A DNA stretch of 43,825 nt from Gilliamella bombicola (GCF_900094945.1 NZ_FMAQ01000015.1:1-43825); one strand, 5' to 3'. Shown: positions 19,601-32,872, counted from the first letter of the stretch. Notes: generated from the letters alone by a model not told the origin. A program made the numbers and translations.

Positions 19601-19864
19601 AACATTATAACTATTTTCAATTGGCGCCTCGGGTAACAAGGTTTGATAAAGTTGCCAAATAAACTGCGTTGGAAAAAGAAAATCAACATTAGCCACAATA
19701 CCAAGTTCATCCGCTAACGCAATTTGCAACCATTGTGCCATACCTTGGCTTTGCACCATGACTATATCAGGTGTAAATACATCCTCTAATGGTTGCCTGC
19801 GCATCAATTCACTTACAATAGACTTAAGTAGATCGACTTGGTTTGAATGATAAATGGTAAACAT
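16655..19864 (-). CDS. recC: RecBCD enzyme subunit RecC
   Basis: RecC is the subunit of exodeoxyribonuclease V that holds the DNA fork and recognises Chi. The 1069-residue protein begins with FTIYHSNQVDLLKSIVSELM and PLEDVFTPDIVMVQSQGMAQWLQ split as in the family. Internal marks are NFCTMMPMRSIPFKVVCLLG, then MNDGDYPRTSLPLDFDL, and DRSRRNDDRYLFLEAILSA. It is slightly shorter than the E. coli protein (1122). No recB, recD or ptrA is nearby, so the complex is encoded at separate loci, unlike in E. coli. yjjV follows after 8 bases. No strong Shine-Dalgarno precedes the ATG. Confidence 0.95.
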   Translation of the reverse strand: MFTIYHSNQVDLLKSIVSELMRRQPLEDVFTPDIVMVQSQGMAQWLQIALADELGIVANVDFLFPTQFIWQLYQTLLPEAPIENSYNVESMSWRLYYLLPQVIKQPEFSALKHYLDIDKQDRKQYQLATRIARLFDQYLVYRPDWLAKWEANQNVAELNHHSDEVWQAELWRKLISISQPYHRANIYQQMLEILLDNNFDRSRLDPLPSRIFIFGITSLPPIYLSLLSALGRHIDVHLMFNNPCKWYWGDIVEKQLSDIFNTPEKSPNPLLTSWGKLGRDNLFLLQDFNNKQDIDVFADQNRDCLLHAIQQDILDLYPMVDAQQPVELADKSVSFHACHSEQREVEVLYDYLLSVFDADPTLELRDCIVMVSDIDKYVPYIRAVFGNAYEKRYLPFTISDQKARNIDPIVQGFFTILNFPQSRFTAEELFNLLEIPAISEKFAISESQLTLLRTWIIESGIRFGLESAHSWLFGLERLLLGYTMSSEQGGWQQILPYDGATGLDAELIGQLAEFIKIVSKWFTALSEEKTLVEWQSCCLELINDFFVDTPQRESILLMIEEEWQKLINSGLAANYTDNISITILHDAMQSRLEQNHLAHRFLVGRINFCTMMPMRSIPFKVVCLLGMNDGDYPRTSLPLDFDLIAHHPRRGDRSRRNDDRYLFLEAILSAQNQLYISYIGRDIKDDSERYPSILVDELWEYIAQYYNKPVNQVDSSTNNLDFLRVNHTRTPFNPQNFLQDPKSYADEWLPAALQRGENQDFISEIAAISVDNINLDELKRFYQHSIRLFLQKRFNFYINYLDDTLPDAENFNLDSLQRYQLNLQILNQLITKESQQSNDCYQHLALTGDLPDGAFGQIIYHEQNEAMQSLANKICQERLEITTQEVNLAISLNQQHYQLQGWLTHIQDDGILTWRPSKLSIRDGISLWIDHLVYCILNPDKVESQSRIYGREENEWRFSHFPSNEAMAILTSLIEGYVQGINQPLLLPVQCAWNWLIAAYNKKTGEVIASEKAINQLLNTWQGGLYQSAECDSYYARLYPELTDELIEQITFAAQRFLLPILLHQATVE

Positions 19865-20100
19865 AGCAATACTAATTATTGGTAAGATTGGGTTAAGATT
19901 ATCGCTGATCGTTACTCATAAATCTAGTCGCTATTATAGTATCAATTTTATAATAAAAAAGAATAATTAGCGGTTATGTAACTTGCTTTGTTTATTCTAA
20001 TTTTATGAGCTGATGTAATGAATGTGCATAAAAAATAGCCTTAACCAATTTGGGTAAAGATTTTATGATCAGCCCTCGACAATCTATAACGAGATAAAAA
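19865..20100. other. Gene-poor region upstream of recC
   Basis: This AT-rich sequence should hold the recC promoter on the minus strand. On the plus strand it runs into the toxin-gene relic. I see no intact gene or clear site. Confidence 0.4.
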
Positions 20101-20781
20101 TCTATTAAAGATAAATTAAAACGGCAAGTTAAATGTGATAACAAAAATTATTCGAGTGGAGTGCTAGATATCGAAACCTAGCGTTTACAGTTAACCGAGC
20201 ATCACAAAACCAAAGGCTTACTCAATAAGGGGGCAATTACTGAAGATATTGAGGTGGATAATATCACGCAAAAAGGCAGTGGGATTTATGGTGATAGGGT
20301 GAACATTAATCGGGCAACTACTTAACAGTGACGGGCAGCGAAGTGGTTGGGACGCATAATGTGAGTCTTAGTGTAGGCAAAGATATCACGATTTGACATG
20401 GCGGTAAGCCTTATCAACGGCTTATGATCTTGAATTAGTTGCTACAGCATCATTAGGCAGTAAAACGATGCAATGGATTGGTGGTAAATTGGTTAAAGTT
20501 GAGGTATTGCTAAAACGGAAAGGGGAATGCTAATGTAAGAAAATCACTTAAGTGTAAGTGAACAAATGGCAGTTAGGTCACTTGAAGAACAAATAAGATT
20601 ACATGAAAAAAATTAGCGGAGTATAAAAGAGATCCATATTCTTTTTGATAATAAAGGGCATTTAAAAAATGCACCAAATCAAGAAATTAGACAAAAAATT
20701 ATAAATGCTAGAATTAAACATTTAGAACATGAAATTAATACTTTTAAAAATAATATTAATAAAATAAAGGATAAATTAGTT
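20101..20781 (+). pseudogene. Decayed CdiA/filamentous-haemagglutinin-type toxin gene
   Basis: Short translatable stretches appear in successive frames, broken by stops and shifts. Near 20149 the reading SSGVLDIET and KGSGIYGDRVNIN, and near 20324 LTVTGSEVVGTHNVSLSVGK, resemble haemagglutinin repeats of CdiA/FHA exoproteins. Near 20548 SLEEQIRLHEK shifts by one base into LAEYKRDPYSF, which shifts again in a T tract (20642-20646) into DNKGHLKNAPNQEIRQKIIN and ARIKHLEHEI. That last block resembles C-terminal modules of polymorphic toxins. The final frame runs without a stop into the downstream ORF. Most of the several-thousand-residue exoprotein and its CdiB transporter are absent. The family assignment rests on motif resemblance only. 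Confidence 0.65.
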
Positions 20782-21066
20782 ATGAATATTGAACTCGATA
20801 GAATAGATAATTTTTTTAATTTAATTATAAAAGAATTAAAAGGTAACGGTATTCACAACATACCTCTCGATTATGATTTTTATTGGAATATACCGTCTGA
20901 TTTGCTATATGATCTTTATAATGAACCAAAAGAACTTGATATGGGGCAATTAAGCGAAGATTATCAATTTTTATCTTATGCTATAAATCAAGATATACTT
21001 ACTAGTGGTAATTTGAGAAAGTTGTCTAGTCTTTTAAGATATATAGCAGATAAGTTAGATATGTAA
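20782..21066 (+). CDS. Probable orphan immunity protein of a decayed CDI-type toxin
   Basis: This 94-residue acidic protein is intact, very AT-rich and has an AAGGA about 10 bases before its ATG. Its sequence (YDFYWNIPSDLLYDLYNEPK, then LDMGQLSEDYQFLSYA and SSLLRYIADKLD) resembles small immunity-like proteins encoded next to polymorphic toxin C-termini. Its position directly after the toxin relic supports that role: it would bind and neutralise a cognate toxin delivered by neighbouring cells. The upstream toxin frame reads into it without a stop, so a fused remnant is an alternative. The function is inferred from context. Confidence 0.6.
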   Translation: MNIELDRIDNFFNLIIKELKGNGIHNIPLDYDFYWNIPSDLLYDLYNEPKELDMGQLSEDYQFLSYAINQDILTSGNLRKLSSLLRYIADKLDM

Positions 21067-21200
21067 AATTAGATGTAGTAGCTCAAACTTAACCCAATAA
21101 ATATAGCGTATAAAAAAATTGGATTTTTTACTTTTAATTTTGGGGTGCAGTTCAAGCCACTTTAAAATTTTAAATTATTAATGACTAACCTAAAAATAAA

Positions 21201-21229
21201 AAAGGTTACTAGATATTTTAGTAACCTTT
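21201..21229 (-). terminator. Terminator of the ATP synthase operon
   Basis: AAAGGTTACT (21201-21210) pairs with AGTAACCTTT (21220-21229). On the minus strand the stem ends in a T-rich run. It is 30 bases past the atpC stop. Confidence 0.8.
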
Positions 21230-21258
21230 ATTATTTTGATAAGATACTAAAAAGCAAA

Positions 21259-21684
21259 CTATTGACCCATGCGGCGAGTCAATTCGATAACACGAATTTT
21301 TGCCAACGCTTTTGATAGTTCTGCAGAAGCTTGAGCAAATGACATATCATCGCTTGGGTGATTAATATGCTCTTGCGCTTGTCTTACTGCTTCTTGTGCT
21401 CTTGCTTCATCTAGATCTTCGCCACGGATAGCGGTATCCGCTAAGATGGTTACGATGTTAGGTTGTACTTCTAATATGCCACCAGATAGGTAGATAAACT
21501 CTTCTTTACCATCCGCTTTCACAATGCCAACCATACCGGGTTTTATGGTTGTCAGTAAAGGGGTGTGCCCAGGATAAATTCCAAGTTCACCTTCTTTACC
21601 CGTGATTCTGATTCGCTGAACATCACCTGAAAACAAGTGAGATTCAGCACTAACAACTTCTAATTGATAGGAAGTTAGTGCCAT
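21259..21684 (-). CDS. atpC: ATP synthase F1 subunit epsilon
   Basis: Epsilon is part of the central stalk of the F1 rotor and can inhibit ATP hydrolysis through its C-terminal helices. The 141-residue length fits. An N-terminal beta-sandwich (about residues 1-85, with [17 protein letters not shown]) is followed by a helical hairpin (about 90-140) rich in Ala and Glu. It is the last gene of the operon and follows atpD by 42 bases. Confidence 0.96.
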   Translation of the reverse strand: MALTSYQLEVVSAESHLFSGDVQRIRITGKEGELGIYPGHTPLLTTIKPGMVGIVKADGKEEFIYLSGGILEVQPNIVTILADTAIRGEDLDEARAQEAVRQAQEHINHPSDDMSFAQASAELSKALAKIRVIELTRRMGQ

Positions 21685-21726
21685 AATACGATCTCCATTA
21701 AATACGATCTTCGCTCAATGAATCTC

Positions 21727-23136
<1,410 letters not shown>

Positions 23137-23156
23137 CTATAAGCCAATATTTAGCA

Positions 23157-24026
23157 CTAACCTGAAACAGCGGCTGCACCGGATACAATATCAATTAATT
23201 CATTAGTGATAGCACCTTGACGTGCTTTGTTATACACAATTTGTAATTCATTAATTAGGTTTGCACCGTTATCTGTTGCTGCTTTCATGGCCACCATTCT
23301 TGCTGCTTGTTCACTCGCTAAATTATCAACCACTGCTTGATAGACTTGTGATTCAATATAGCGACGTAAAATCACGTCTAATAGCGATTTAGCATCAGGC
23401 TCATAAATATAATCCCATGATGAAGCTTTGAGCTCTTTATCTTCTGATGGCGGTAAAGGTAATAATTGCTGAATTGTTGGCTTTTGTGACATGGTATTAA
23501 TAAATTTATTCGTCACAATATATAATTTATCAATTTTACCATTATCATATGCCTCAAGCATTGTTTTTACCGGACCAATTAAATCGGATAAATTGGGTTC
23601 ATCCCCTAAGTTAGTCACTTGAGTTAAGATGTTTGCTTTTATTGATGAGAAAAACGAAACACCACGAGAACCAACTAAAGCAACATCAGCTTCAACACCT
23701 TTTTCCTGCCATGCTGACATGTCAGCAATGACAGTTTTAAAAAGATTGATATTTAAACCACCACATAAACCACGATCGGTTGAAATAATAAGGTAGCCAA
23801 CTCGCTTTACATCTCTTTCTTCTAAATAAGGATGTTTGGCGCCTATCTGAGCTAACGCTAAATGTCCAATTACTTCGCGGATCATTTCGGCATAAGGTCG
23901 ACTAGCGGCCATTCTATCTTGCGTTTTACGCATTTTAGAATTGGCAACCATTTCCATTGCTTTTGTGATCTTTTGCGTACTTTGGATACTGGCAATTTTT
24001 GTTCTAATCTCTTTTGCATTAGCCAT
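23157..24026 (-). CDS. atpG: ATP synthase F1 subunit gamma
   Basis: Gamma is the rotating shaft in the alpha3-beta3 hexamer. The 289 residues begin with the conserved coiled-coil [20 protein letters not shown] and [27 protein letters not shown] marks the central fold, and the C-terminal helix has [20 protein letters not shown]. It lies between atpA and atpD in the standard order. Confidence 0.97.
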   Translation of the reverse strand: MANAKEIRTKIASIQSTQKITKAMEMVANSKMRKTQDRMAASRPYAEMIREVIGHLALAQIGAKHPYLEERDVKRVGYLIISTDRGLCGGLNINLFKTVIADMSAWQEKGVEADVALVGSRGVSFFSSIKANILTQVTNLGDEPNLSDLIGPVKTMLEAYDNGKIDKLYIVTNKFINTMSQKPTIQQLLPLPPSEDKELKASSWDYIYEPDAKSLLDVILRRYIESQVYQAVVDNLASEQAARMVAMKAATDNGANLINELQIVYNKARQGAITNELIDIVSGAAAVSG

Positions 24027-24040
24027 TTGTTACCTCACCC

Positions 24041-25582
24041 TTACCAAGTTTGAGTTGATTTAAAGCTTTCAAGTAATGCTTTTAGCTTACTTTCAATCTC
24101 ATCATTGTAATTACCCGTCTCGTCGATTAATTTGACAAAATCGGCATATTGACTATGGGCATAAGCAAGTAGCGCTGTTTCAAATGATAATACTTTAGCC
24201 AGTTCTACATCTTCAAGATAACCACGTTCAGCAGCGTAAAGCACAATTGATTGTTCAGCAACAGTCATTGGAGAGTATTGCTTTTGCTTTAACAATTCGG
24301 TTACTTTTTCGCCGTGACTTAATTGGTTTCTTGTTGCTTCATCTAAGTCAGATGCAAATTGAGAGAACGCAGCTAACTCACGATATTGCGCCAGTGCGGT
24401 ACGAATACCACCTGATAATTTTTTCATTATCTTTGTTTGCGCAGCACCACCCACACGTGAAACCGAAATACCCGGGTTAACCGCAGGACGGATACCTGAG
24501 TTAAATAGGCTAGTTTCAAGGAATATCTGACCATCAGTAATCGAAATTACGTTAGTTGGTACGAATGCCGAAACGTCACCTGCTTGAGTTTCAATAATTG
24601 GTAATGCTGTTAATGAACCTGTTTTACCTTTAACTTCGCCTTTTGTGTACTCTTCAACATAAGCTTCGTTCACGCGCGCTGCACGTTCAAGTAAACGAGA
24701 GTGAAGATAAAATACATCACCTGGATAAGCTTCACGTCCAGGTGGACGACGAAGTAGTAATGAAATTTGACGATAAGCAACGGCTTGTTTAGATAAATCA
24801 TCATAAACAATTAATGCATCTTGACCACGGTCGCGGAAGTATTCACCCATTGCACAACCCGCATAAGGTGCTAAGTATTGTAACGCAGCTGATTCAGACG
24901 CTGATGCCACAACTACAATAGTATTTTTAAGGGCACCATGTTCTTCAAGTTTACGCACAACATTTGCAATAGTTGATTGTTTTTGCCCAATGGCAACATA
25001 AATACATTTTACCCCTGAGTCACGTTGGTTAATGATGGCATCGACAGCAAGCGCTGTTTTACCTGTTTGACGGTCACCAATGATCAGCTCACGTTGACCT
25101 CGTCCAATTGGAATCATTGAGTCAACGGCTTTATAACCGGTTTGTAATGCTTGGTCAACGGATTTACGATCGATAACACCTGGAGCAACAACTTCGACAG
25201 GTGAAAAGCCATCATGTTGAAGTGAGCCTTTACCGTCAATTGGTTCGCCTAGTGTATTAATAACGCGACCTAATAAACCTTCACCAACTGGTACTTGTAA
25301 AATACGACCAGTACATTGTACTTTCATACCTTCAGACAAGTCTTCGTATGGTCCCATAACTACCGCACCGACAGAGTCTCTTTCAAGGTTTAATGCCATT
25401 GCATATCGGTTGCCAGGTAATGCAATCATCTCACCTTGCATTACATCAGTTAATCCGTGGATTCGAAGAATACCATCACTTACAGATATGATAGTTCCTT
25501 CATTGTGAGCATCACTCACAATATTGAACTGAGCTATCCGCTCTTTAATTAGTTCACTTATTTCAGTTGAATTTAGCTGCAT
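24041..25582 (-). CDS. atpA: ATP synthase F1 subunit alpha
   Basis: Alpha forms the non-catalytic nucleotide sites and alternates with beta. The 513 residues match the E. coli length. The Walker A motif is GDRQTGKTA, and [20 protein letters not shown] contains the arginine-finger region. The N-terminus [18 protein letters not shown] is the usual contact with delta. The stop is 14 bases before atpG. Confidence 0.98.
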   Translation of the reverse strand: MQLNSTEISELIKERIAQFNIVSDAHNEGTIISVSDGILRIHGLTDVMQGEMIALPGNRYAMALNLERDSVGAVVMGPYEDLSEGMKVQCTGRILQVPVGEGLLGRVINTLGEPIDGKGSLQHDGFSPVEVVAPGVIDRKSVDQALQTGYKAVDSMIPIGRGQRELIIGDRQTGKTALAVDAIINQRDSGVKCIYVAIGQKQSTIANVVRKLEEHGALKNTIVVVASASESAALQYLAPYAGCAMGEYFRDRGQDALIVYDDLSKQAVAYRQISLLLRRPPGREAYPGDVFYLHSRLLERAARVNEAYVEEYTKGEVKGKTGSLTALPIIETQAGDVSAFVPTNVISITDGQIFLETSLFNSGIRPAVNPGISVSRVGGAAQTKIMKKLSGGIRTALAQYRELAAFSQFASDLDEATRNQLSHGEKVTELLKQKQYSPMTVAEQSIVLYAAERGYLEDVELAKVLSFETALLAYAHSQYADFVKLIDETGNYNDEIESKLKALLESFKSTQTW

Positions 25583-25593
25583 TATCAGTCCCC

Positions 25594-26127
25594 TTAAGAC
25601 TGTAGAGCGTCATTTAAACGATTTAAACGCCCTCTGATACTACTATCAATAACCATATCGCCCGTACGAATAATAAAACCAGAAATGAGCGACTTATCTA
25701 TATGACATTTTAGTTTTACTTTTCGTGATAAACGTTTTTCGACAGCGACAGAAATCTTATTAAGTTGTTCATTAGATAGTTCACTGGCAGAAATAACATC
25801 TACATCTGCTTGTGCTTCTCTATCTAAACAATATTGTTCAAACAAGGTTAAGACTTCAGGAAGAAGTGATAATCGCTTGTTTTCAGCCATAATCTTAATA
25901 AAGTTAGTACTAAACTCATCTAACACATCTTTACAGATGTTGATGAGTAAGTTAGCCACCGAATCGGTTTTCATGTCAGATGTTAAAACACTTCTTATTT
26001 GAGCATCTTTACTCACTTCAGATGTTAACACTAACATGTTATGCCATGATTCGATGCTGTTTCTTTCTACTGCAAAATCGAAAGCGGCTTTAGCATAAGG
26101 GCGAGCAATTGTAATTAAGTCAGCCAT
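25594..26127 (-). CDS. atpH: ATP synthase F1 subunit delta
   Basis: Delta joins the peripheral stalk (subunit b) to the top of F1. The 177-residue length is that of E. coli. [14 protein letters not shown] at the N-terminus and [20 protein letters not shown] near the C-terminus are the family signatures. It is placed between atpF and atpA with 13- and 11-base gaps. Confidence 0.96.
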   Translation of the reverse strand: MADLITIARPYAKAAFDFAVERNSIESWHNMLVLTSEVSKDAQIRSVLTSDMKTDSVANLLINICKDVLDEFSTNFIKIMAENKRLSLLPEVLTLFEQYCLDREAQADVDVISASELSNEQLNKISVAVEKRLSRKVKLKCHIDKSLISGFIIRTGDMVIDSSIRGRLNRLNDALQS

Positions 26128-26140
26128 TGCTCTATTCTCC

Positions 26141-26611
26141 TTATAGTTCAGCTACGAGTTTATCAATGATGTCGCTATTTGCGGCTTCATTAACAGAACG
26201 TTGAATAATTTTTTCTGCACCAGCAATAGCAAGTGTAGCGACTTGTTGTTTGAGCTCTTCTTTAACTCGTTTGCGCTCGGCCTCTACTTCGGCAAGTCCT
26301 TGCGCAACAATTCGTTCTTTTTCACGAGAAGCTTCTTGTTTTGCTTCTTCAAGAATGGCTGCTTTACGTTTGTTGGCTTGCTCAATAATTGCATTAGCCT
26401 CAACCTTAGCCTGTTGCATTATGTCAGATGTATTTGCTTTGGCTAATTCCAAATCTTTTTTTGCTGTTTCTGCTGAAGCAAGTCCTTCGGCGATCTCTTT
26501 TTGGCGTTTTTCAATTGCGCCAATAACAGGAGGCCAAACAAACTTCATACAGAACCAAACAAACAATACAAATGTAATTGCTTGGCCGAGGAGAGTTGCG
26601 TTCATATTCAT
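26141..26611 (-). CDS. atpF: ATP synthase F0 subunit b
   Basis: Subunit b dimerises to make the peripheral stalk. The 156 residues comprise one N-terminal membrane span (about residues 5-25, ending in [12 protein letters not shown]) and a long charged coiled coil (about 30-140) with heptad-like Ala, Glu and Lys. Length and order match E. coli. Confidence 0.97.
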   Translation of the reverse strand: MNMNATLLGQAITFVLFVWFCMKFVWPPVIGAIEKRQKEIAEGLASAETAKKDLELAKANTSDIMQQAKVEANAIIEQANKRKAAILEEAKQEASREKERIVAQGLAEVEAERKRVKEELKQQVATLAIAGAEKIIQRSVNEAANSDIIDKLVAEL

Positions 26612-26635
26612 GACACGATTCCTCTTAAATTTTTA

Positions 26636-26896
<261 letters not shown>

Positions 26897-26902
26897 TTAA
26901 AA

Positions 26903-27953
<1,051 letters not shown>

Positions 27954-29285
27954 TTAAGCTGTAAGTGCTGCTGCGATATTTTGGGCCAATTTTTGCACTT
28001 CGTGTTGATTACTTCCTTCCACCATGACACGAATTAACGGTTCGGTTCCTGATTTACGAATCAACACTCGACCGTGATGACCAAGTTGTTTTTCTGCTTG
28101 CTCAATCGCCGATTTTACTGTAGTGCTATTTAGTGGATCATGCTCACCCGAAAGTCTAACATTAATCAACACTTGTGGTAACATTGTCATACCGCTACAT
28201 AAATCAGCTAATGACATGTCATTGCGTACCATTGCGGCTAGTACTTGTAGGCCAGCAACGATACCATCTCCTGTTGTCGTTTTATCTAATAATAAAACGT
28301 GACCCGAATTTTCAGCGCCTAAGCGCCAATCTTTTTCGACCAGTTTTTCAAGCACATAACGATCTCCAACTTTGGCACGAACAAAAGGAATACCAAGCTT
28401 TTTAAGTGCTATCTCAAGCCCCATATTGCTCATTAATGTGCCGACAACACCACCTTTTAGTTGACCTTGTCTTAATGCTTCGCGTGCAATGATATAGATA
28501 ATTAAATCACCATCAACTTTGCGACCTTCATGATCAACCATGATGATGCGATCGCCATCACCATCTAATGCAAAGCCTAGATTGGCTTTTTCGTCAATAA
28601 CACATTTGGCTAGTGCTTTTACGTCAGTTGCGCCACAATTTTCATTAATATTTACTCCATCTGGCTCACAGCCAATTTTAATCACTTGCGCACCAAGCTC
28701 TCGTAATACTTTAGGGGCAATGTGATAGGTGGCACCGTTAGCGCAATCGACGACAATTTTTAATCCTGCCAAACTTAAATCATGATCGAATGTACTTTTA
28801 CAGAATTCAATGTAGCGGCCTGCGGCGTCAGTAATACGGCTTGCTCGACCAAGTTGTTTGGACTCTACGCAATCGATCTCTTTTTCAAGTTCAGCTTCAA
28901 TTTCTAATTCGATGGTGTCATCAAGCTTTTTCCCTTCAGTCGAAAAGAATTTAATGCCATTATCATAAAAAGGATTGTGTGAGGCAGAAATAACTACGCC
29001 GGCATCGGCCCGGAAAGTACGGGTTAAATAGGCAATCGCTGGGGTTGGCATTGGGCCTGTAAAAGCCGCAGCAACACCTGCCGAGGCAAATCCTGCTTCG
29101 AGTGCCGATTCAAGCATATAGCCTGAAATGCGAGTATCTTTACCGATTAATACTTTTTTCACGCCATCTTTAGCAAGCACACGACCTGCTGCCCAGCCTA
29201 ATTTGAGCGCAAAATCTGGTGTGATAGGATATTCTCCAACTTTACCGCGAATCCCATCTGTACCAAAATATTTTCGATTAGACAT
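27954..29285 (-). CDS. glmM: Phosphoglucosamine mutase
   Basis: GlmM interconverts glucosamine-6-phosphate and glucosamine-1-phosphate on the route to UDP-GlcNAc for peptidoglycan and lipopolysaccharide. The 443 residues include the phosphorylated Ser102 in [12 protein letters not shown], the metal loop DGDGDR and the phosphate-binding [12 protein letters not shown] near the C-terminus. The N-terminus [14 protein letters not shown] is diagnostic. folP, its usual neighbour in E. coli, is absent; tyrA lies upstream on the same strand instead. Confidence 0.97.
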   Translation of the reverse strand: MSNRKYFGTDGIRGKVGEYPITPDFALKLGWAAGRVLAKDGVKKVLIGKDTRISGYMLESALEAGFASAGVAAAFTGPMPTPAIAYLTRTFRADAGVVISASHNPFYDNGIKFFSTEGKKLDDTIELEIEAELEKEIDCVESKQLGRASRITDAAGRYIEFCKSTFDHDLSLAGLKIVVDCANGATYHIAPKVLRELGAQVIKIGCEPDGVNINENCGATDVKALAKCVIDEKANLGFALDGDGDRIIMVDHEGRKVDGDLIIYIIAREALRQGQLKGGVVGTLMSNMGLEIALKKLGIPFVRAKVGDRYVLEKLVEKDWRLGAENSGHVLLLDKTTTGDGIVAGLQVLAAMVRNDMSLADLCSGMTMLPQVLINVRLSGEHDPLNSTTVKSAIEQAEKQLGHHGRVLIRKSGTEPLIRVMVEGSNQHEVQKLAQNIAAALTA

Positions 29286-29330
29286 TTTACTCCCTCACAC
29301 TAAATTATTTTTGATAAACGCATATTTTAA

Positions 29331-29376
29331 TTTGTAAAAAACTTTCAGGAAAGTATACCGCTTTGTATAAAGTTAC
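29331..29376 (-). repeat. 46-bp intergenic element, copy at tyrA stop
   Basis: This segment matches 33922-33967 at 39 of 46 positions with no gaps. On the minus strand it starts at the tyrA stop codon, contains a GTATA/TATAC hairpin, then ACTTTC-CT-GAAAGT followed by six T. It looks like a portable terminator. Confidence 0.6.
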
Positions 29377-30494
29377 TCTCTATTATCATTGGCAAATTTT
29401 AATAATACTTGGCTCTCTTTAATAAAGCGCTCTGCGTAAGAGCCAAACCAAGTAGTTACTTCATTAAAATTTTTGATAAATTTTGCTTTGTCTCGCTGTT
29501 CAATTAATTTAACCATTTGTCCAAAGCGTTCGTAATAGCGTTTAATTAATTCGATATTATCATCCGATGCCATAATGATATCAGCATAAAGCTCGGGATC
29601 TTGAGCAAACAAGCGCCCAACCATCATCAGTTCAAGACGATAAATAGGCGAGGAGAGCGCAATGAGTTGTTCTAAATCAGCCTGTTCACGTTGCAAATTA
29701 ACGCCATATGAAAAAGAAGTAAAATGGCGCAGAGCTTGGATGAACGACATGCATTTGTCATGCTCTTTGGCATCAATTGCGCATAAATTAGCGCCCCATA
29801 TACGCATTTGCTCAATTAGCCATTGATATTTTGTTTGATCGCGTCCATCGCAATAAACAATGATTTGTTTAGCTAAATTAGGAACGTCGGGACCAAACAT
29901 TGGGTGCAACCCGACTACTGGACCTTGATGTTTATCAAGCATGGCTTGGAGTGGCTTGACTTTTATGGATGTGAAATCTGTTAAAATACAATCTTTAGGT
30001 AATGGTGGTAATTGTTTGATGATTTCGCAAGTTTTGTTTATTGGTACTGTCACAATCACAGCCGCTGCATCAGCAACCACTTCGGCGGCTTGATGCATGG
30101 TTTTTGATCCCAAGGTTTTAACCTGATAGCCAGATAAAGTAAATAATCGAGCAAACAACCGCCCCATTTGCCCATTACCGCCAATAATCACGACTGAACC
30201 TTCACCAGTATAGACTTTTTTGAAACCTTTGTTGTTTTCACTAATATAAGATTCACGCATTAAACGACGTAAAATATCTTCAATTAAGGCAGGGGATACA
30301 CCTTGAGCTTCAGCCTCTTGCCGCCGTTTAGCTAGCATATCGGCTTCACGCTGAGGGGCATAAATGGGAATACCATGCTTGCTTTTCACCTCGCCAACTT
30401 CGGCAACTAATGCTAATCGTTTGCTAATTAAAGATAAAATAGATTTATCAACTTCATCAATTTTATCGCGTAAGGCAAGTAATTCCGTAGACAT
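29373..30494 (-). CDS. tyrA: Bifunctional chorismate mutase / prephenate dehydrogenase (T-protein)
   Basis: TyrA converts chorismate to prephenate and then to 4-hydroxyphenylpyruvate for tyrosine synthesis. The 373-residue protein has an N-terminal AroQ-type chorismate mutase (residues about 1-90, with [19 protein letters not shown]) and a C-terminal NAD-binding dehydrogenase (from about 100, [18 protein letters not shown]). The fusion and length are those of E. coli TyrA. No aroF-like DAHP synthase gene is next to it. Its stop codon lies in a 46-bp repeated element. Confidence 0.96.
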   Translation of the reverse strand: MSTELLALRDKIDEVDKSILSLISKRLALVAEVGEVKSKHGIPIYAPQREADMLAKRRQEAEAQGVSPALIEDILRRLMRESYISENNKGFKKVYTGEGSVVIIGGNGQMGRLFARLFTLSGYQVKTLGSKTMHQAAEVVADAAAVIVTVPINKTCEIIKQLPPLPKDCILTDFTSIKVKPLQAMLDKHQGPVVGLHPMFGPDVPNLAKQIIVYCDGRDQTKYQWLIEQMRIWGANLCAIDAKEHDKCMSFIQALRHFTSFSYGVNLQREQADLEQLIALSSPIYRLELMMVGRLFAQDPELYADIIMASDDNIELIKRYYERFGQMVKLIEQRDKAKFIKNFNEVTTWFGSYAERFIKESQVLLKFANDNRE

Positions 30495-30608
30495 ATGCGG
30501 TGATTCCTTATTATCACAAAGGTTGCTTTTTCTGTAATAGCTTAACAGTATAACGTATTTTTGATACGATGCGTATTTAGAACATCAAATCAAAGACAAT
30601 AAATCAGT

Positions 30609-31415
30609 ATGAAGATTATCTCTTTTAATATTAACAGCCTTCGTGCTCGCATCCACCAATTATCCGCTATTATTGATAAATATCAGCCCGATGTAATTGG
30701 TTTGCAAGAAACTAAAGTGCATAATGATCAATTTCCCGTTGCCGAACTTGAACAATTTGGTTATTACCTCAACTACCATGGGCAAAAAGGACATTATGGT
30801 GTTGCGTTGCTAACAAAACAAAAACCGTTGTCAGTACAATATGGCTTTCCAACTGATGGTGATGATGCGCAATGTCGCTTAATTATAGTTGAACTACCCA
30901 CAAGTAAAGGCAATTTAACGGTAATTAATGGTTATTTTCCTCAAGGTGAAAGTTTACATCATGAAATAAAATACCCTGCAAAGCGTAAATTTTATCAAGA
31001 TTTGAATAATTATTTACAAGAAAATCAATTAAATAATCAGTTATCTTTAATTATAGGTGATATGAATATTTGCCCAACCGACTTAGATGTTGGCATTTCG
31101 CAAGAGAGCCGTAAGCGTTGGCTACACACCGGTAAATGTTCATTTTTGCCCGAAGAACGCGAATGGATGAACAGTTTAATGTCGCTAGGTTTTGTTGATA
31201 CTTACCGCCACGACCACCCAACTGCGCAAGAGTATTCTTGGTTTGATTATCGCTCAAAAGGTTTTGAAACGGATACAGGGCTTAGGATTGACTTGATCTT
31301 AGCCAGCCCCAAATTACTAGCACATTGTCAACAAACGGGGATTGATTATGATATTCGTGCAATGGAAAAGCCATCTGATCATGCGCCAATTTGGGCTAAA
31401 TTTGATTTAGTATAA
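30609..31415 (+). CDS. xthA: Exodeoxyribonuclease III
   Basis: XthA is the AP endonuclease and 3'-5' exonuclease of base excision repair. The 268-residue length equals that of E. coli. Metal and catalytic residues are in [18 protein letters not shown] (Glu34), [13 protein letters not shown] and SDHAPIW near the C-terminus. It is divergent from tyrA and 30 bases upstream of xseA, so the two nuclease genes probably form an operon. Confidence 0.97.
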   Translation: MKIISFNINSLRARIHQLSAIIDKYQPDVIGLQETKVHNDQFPVAELEQFGYYLNYHGQKGHYGVALLTKQKPLSVQYGFPTDGDDAQCRLIIVELPTSKGNLTVINGYFPQGESLHHEIKYPAKRKFYQDLNNYLQENQLNNQLSLIIGDMNICPTDLDVGISQESRKRWLHTGKCSFLPEEREWMNSLMSLGFVDTYRHDHPTAQEYSWFDYRSKGFETDTGLRIDLILASPKLLAHCQQTGIDYDIRAMEKPSDHAPIWAKFDLV

Positions 31416-31445
31416 ACCTATCTCGTCATAACAAAGGATCATCAC

Positions 31446-32780
31446 ATGCAAAACAGCTCCGTTTTATCGGTCAAAGATCTTAATCAAATAGTTAAAGATT
31501 TACTTTCTGATGCGATCGGACAGGTTTGGTTAGTGGGAGAGGTTTCTAACTTTTCGCGCCCTTCATCAGGGCATTGGTATTTTTCATTAAAAGATGATAG
31601 CGCACAAGTGCGTTGTGCCATGTTTCGCAATAGTAATTTTCGTGCTGGTTTTACTCCACAAAATGGGCAACAAGTTTTGGTTAGAGCAACGGTAACGCTG
31701 TATGAAGCGCGTGGTGAATATCAACTGGTGATTGATAAAATTCAACCCGCAGGTGCAGGGCTATTACAACAAAAATTTGAACAGTTAAAGAAAAGGCTAT
31801 CTGATGAAGGGTTATTTGATGCCATTTATAAAAAGCCACTACCCGAAAATATCCGCACCGTTGGGATTATTACCTCCTCAACGGGAGCCGCGTTGCATGA
31901 TATTTGCCAGATATTAAAACGTCGTGATCCAAGTTTGCATTTGATTATCTACCCAACACAGGTACAAGGCAGTGAAGCGGCAGGGCAAATTGCTAAAATG
32001 ATTCAAATTGCCAACATTCGTCAAGAATGTGATGTATTAATCGTTGGGCGAGGCGGTGGCTCGCTTGAAGATTTATGGTCATTTAATGAAGAAGTGGTGG
32101 CAAGGGCTATTTTTGCAAGCCAATTACCTATTGTCAGTGCGGTTGGGCATGAAATTGATTTTACCATTGCCGATTTTGTGGCTGATGTCAGAGCAGCAAC
32201 ACCATCTGCTGCGGCAGAATTAGTTAGCCAAGATAGCTTAGCTCAAGTAAAACGCCTACAAGTTCAAGAACAACACCTATCTATGGCAATGGATTACTAT
32301 TTAATTCAGTGTCGTGAAAAACTCAACAAATGGCGTCATCAATTACAAACTCAACACCCACAAGCAAAACTAGCAAAACAGCTAAATATGTTACTAACTT
32401 ATCGCCACACATTATACGACAACATTCAGCAATATTTGCTCAGACAGTCAAACCGCCATAATCAATTAGATAAACGATTATCGCGCGTCTCACCGCAAAA
32501 TAAGATCCATTATTTACAGCAACTTGTTGGCCAAAAGCAACAACAAATTACTCATTTAGCACAACAAAAACTGACTCAATCTCAACATCAATTTGTGTTA
32601 CAAACCTCGCAACTTAACAGTGTTAGCCCACTAGCGACACTTGAAAGAGGTTATTCAGTTACGACCAACCAAAACAAAGCAGTGGTTCGTTTTTCTGAGC
32701 AAGTTACTGTGGGTGAATTAATTATAACAAGGTTAAAAAAAGGAAAACTCATTAGTCAAATTACAAAAATTGATGAATAA
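31446..32780 (+). CDS. xseA: Exodeoxyribonuclease VII large subunit
   Basis: XseA with XseB makes exonuclease VII, which degrades single-stranded DNA to oligonucleotides. The 444 residues have an N-terminal OB fold (residues about 1-100, with WLVGEVSNFSRPSSGHWYFS), a catalytic core (about 125-320, with GRGGGSLEDLWSFNEE and AVGHEIDFTIADFVAD) and a Gln-rich coiled C-terminus. xseB is not in the window. The gene follows xthA closely. Confidence 0.97.
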   Translation: MQNSSVLSVKDLNQIVKDLLSDAIGQVWLVGEVSNFSRPSSGHWYFSLKDDSAQVRCAMFRNSNFRAGFTPQNGQQVLVRATVTLYEARGEYQLVIDKIQPAGAGLLQQKFEQLKKRLSDEGLFDAIYKKPLPENIRTVGIITSSTGAALHDICQILKRRDPSLHLIIYPTQVQGSEAAGQIAKMIQIANIRQECDVLIVGRGGGSLEDLWSFNEEVVARAIFASQLPIVSAVGHEIDFTIADFVADVRAATPSAAAELVSQDSLAQVKRLQVQEQHLSMAMDYYLIQCREKLNKWRHQLQTQHPQAKLAKQLNMLLTYRHTLYDNIQQYLLRQSNRHNQLDKRLSRVSPQNKIHYLQQLVGQKQQQITHLAQQKLTQSQHQFVLQTSQLNSVSPLATLERGYSVTTNQNKAVVRFSEQVTVGELIITRLKKGKLISQITKIDE

Positions 32781-32872
32781 AATTATTTTGCAAATCAACC
32801 TCTACAAGGCATAATAATGGCAAATTTATTGGAATTTGATTATTACTAAGTAATAAGTCATAAGGAGTGATA

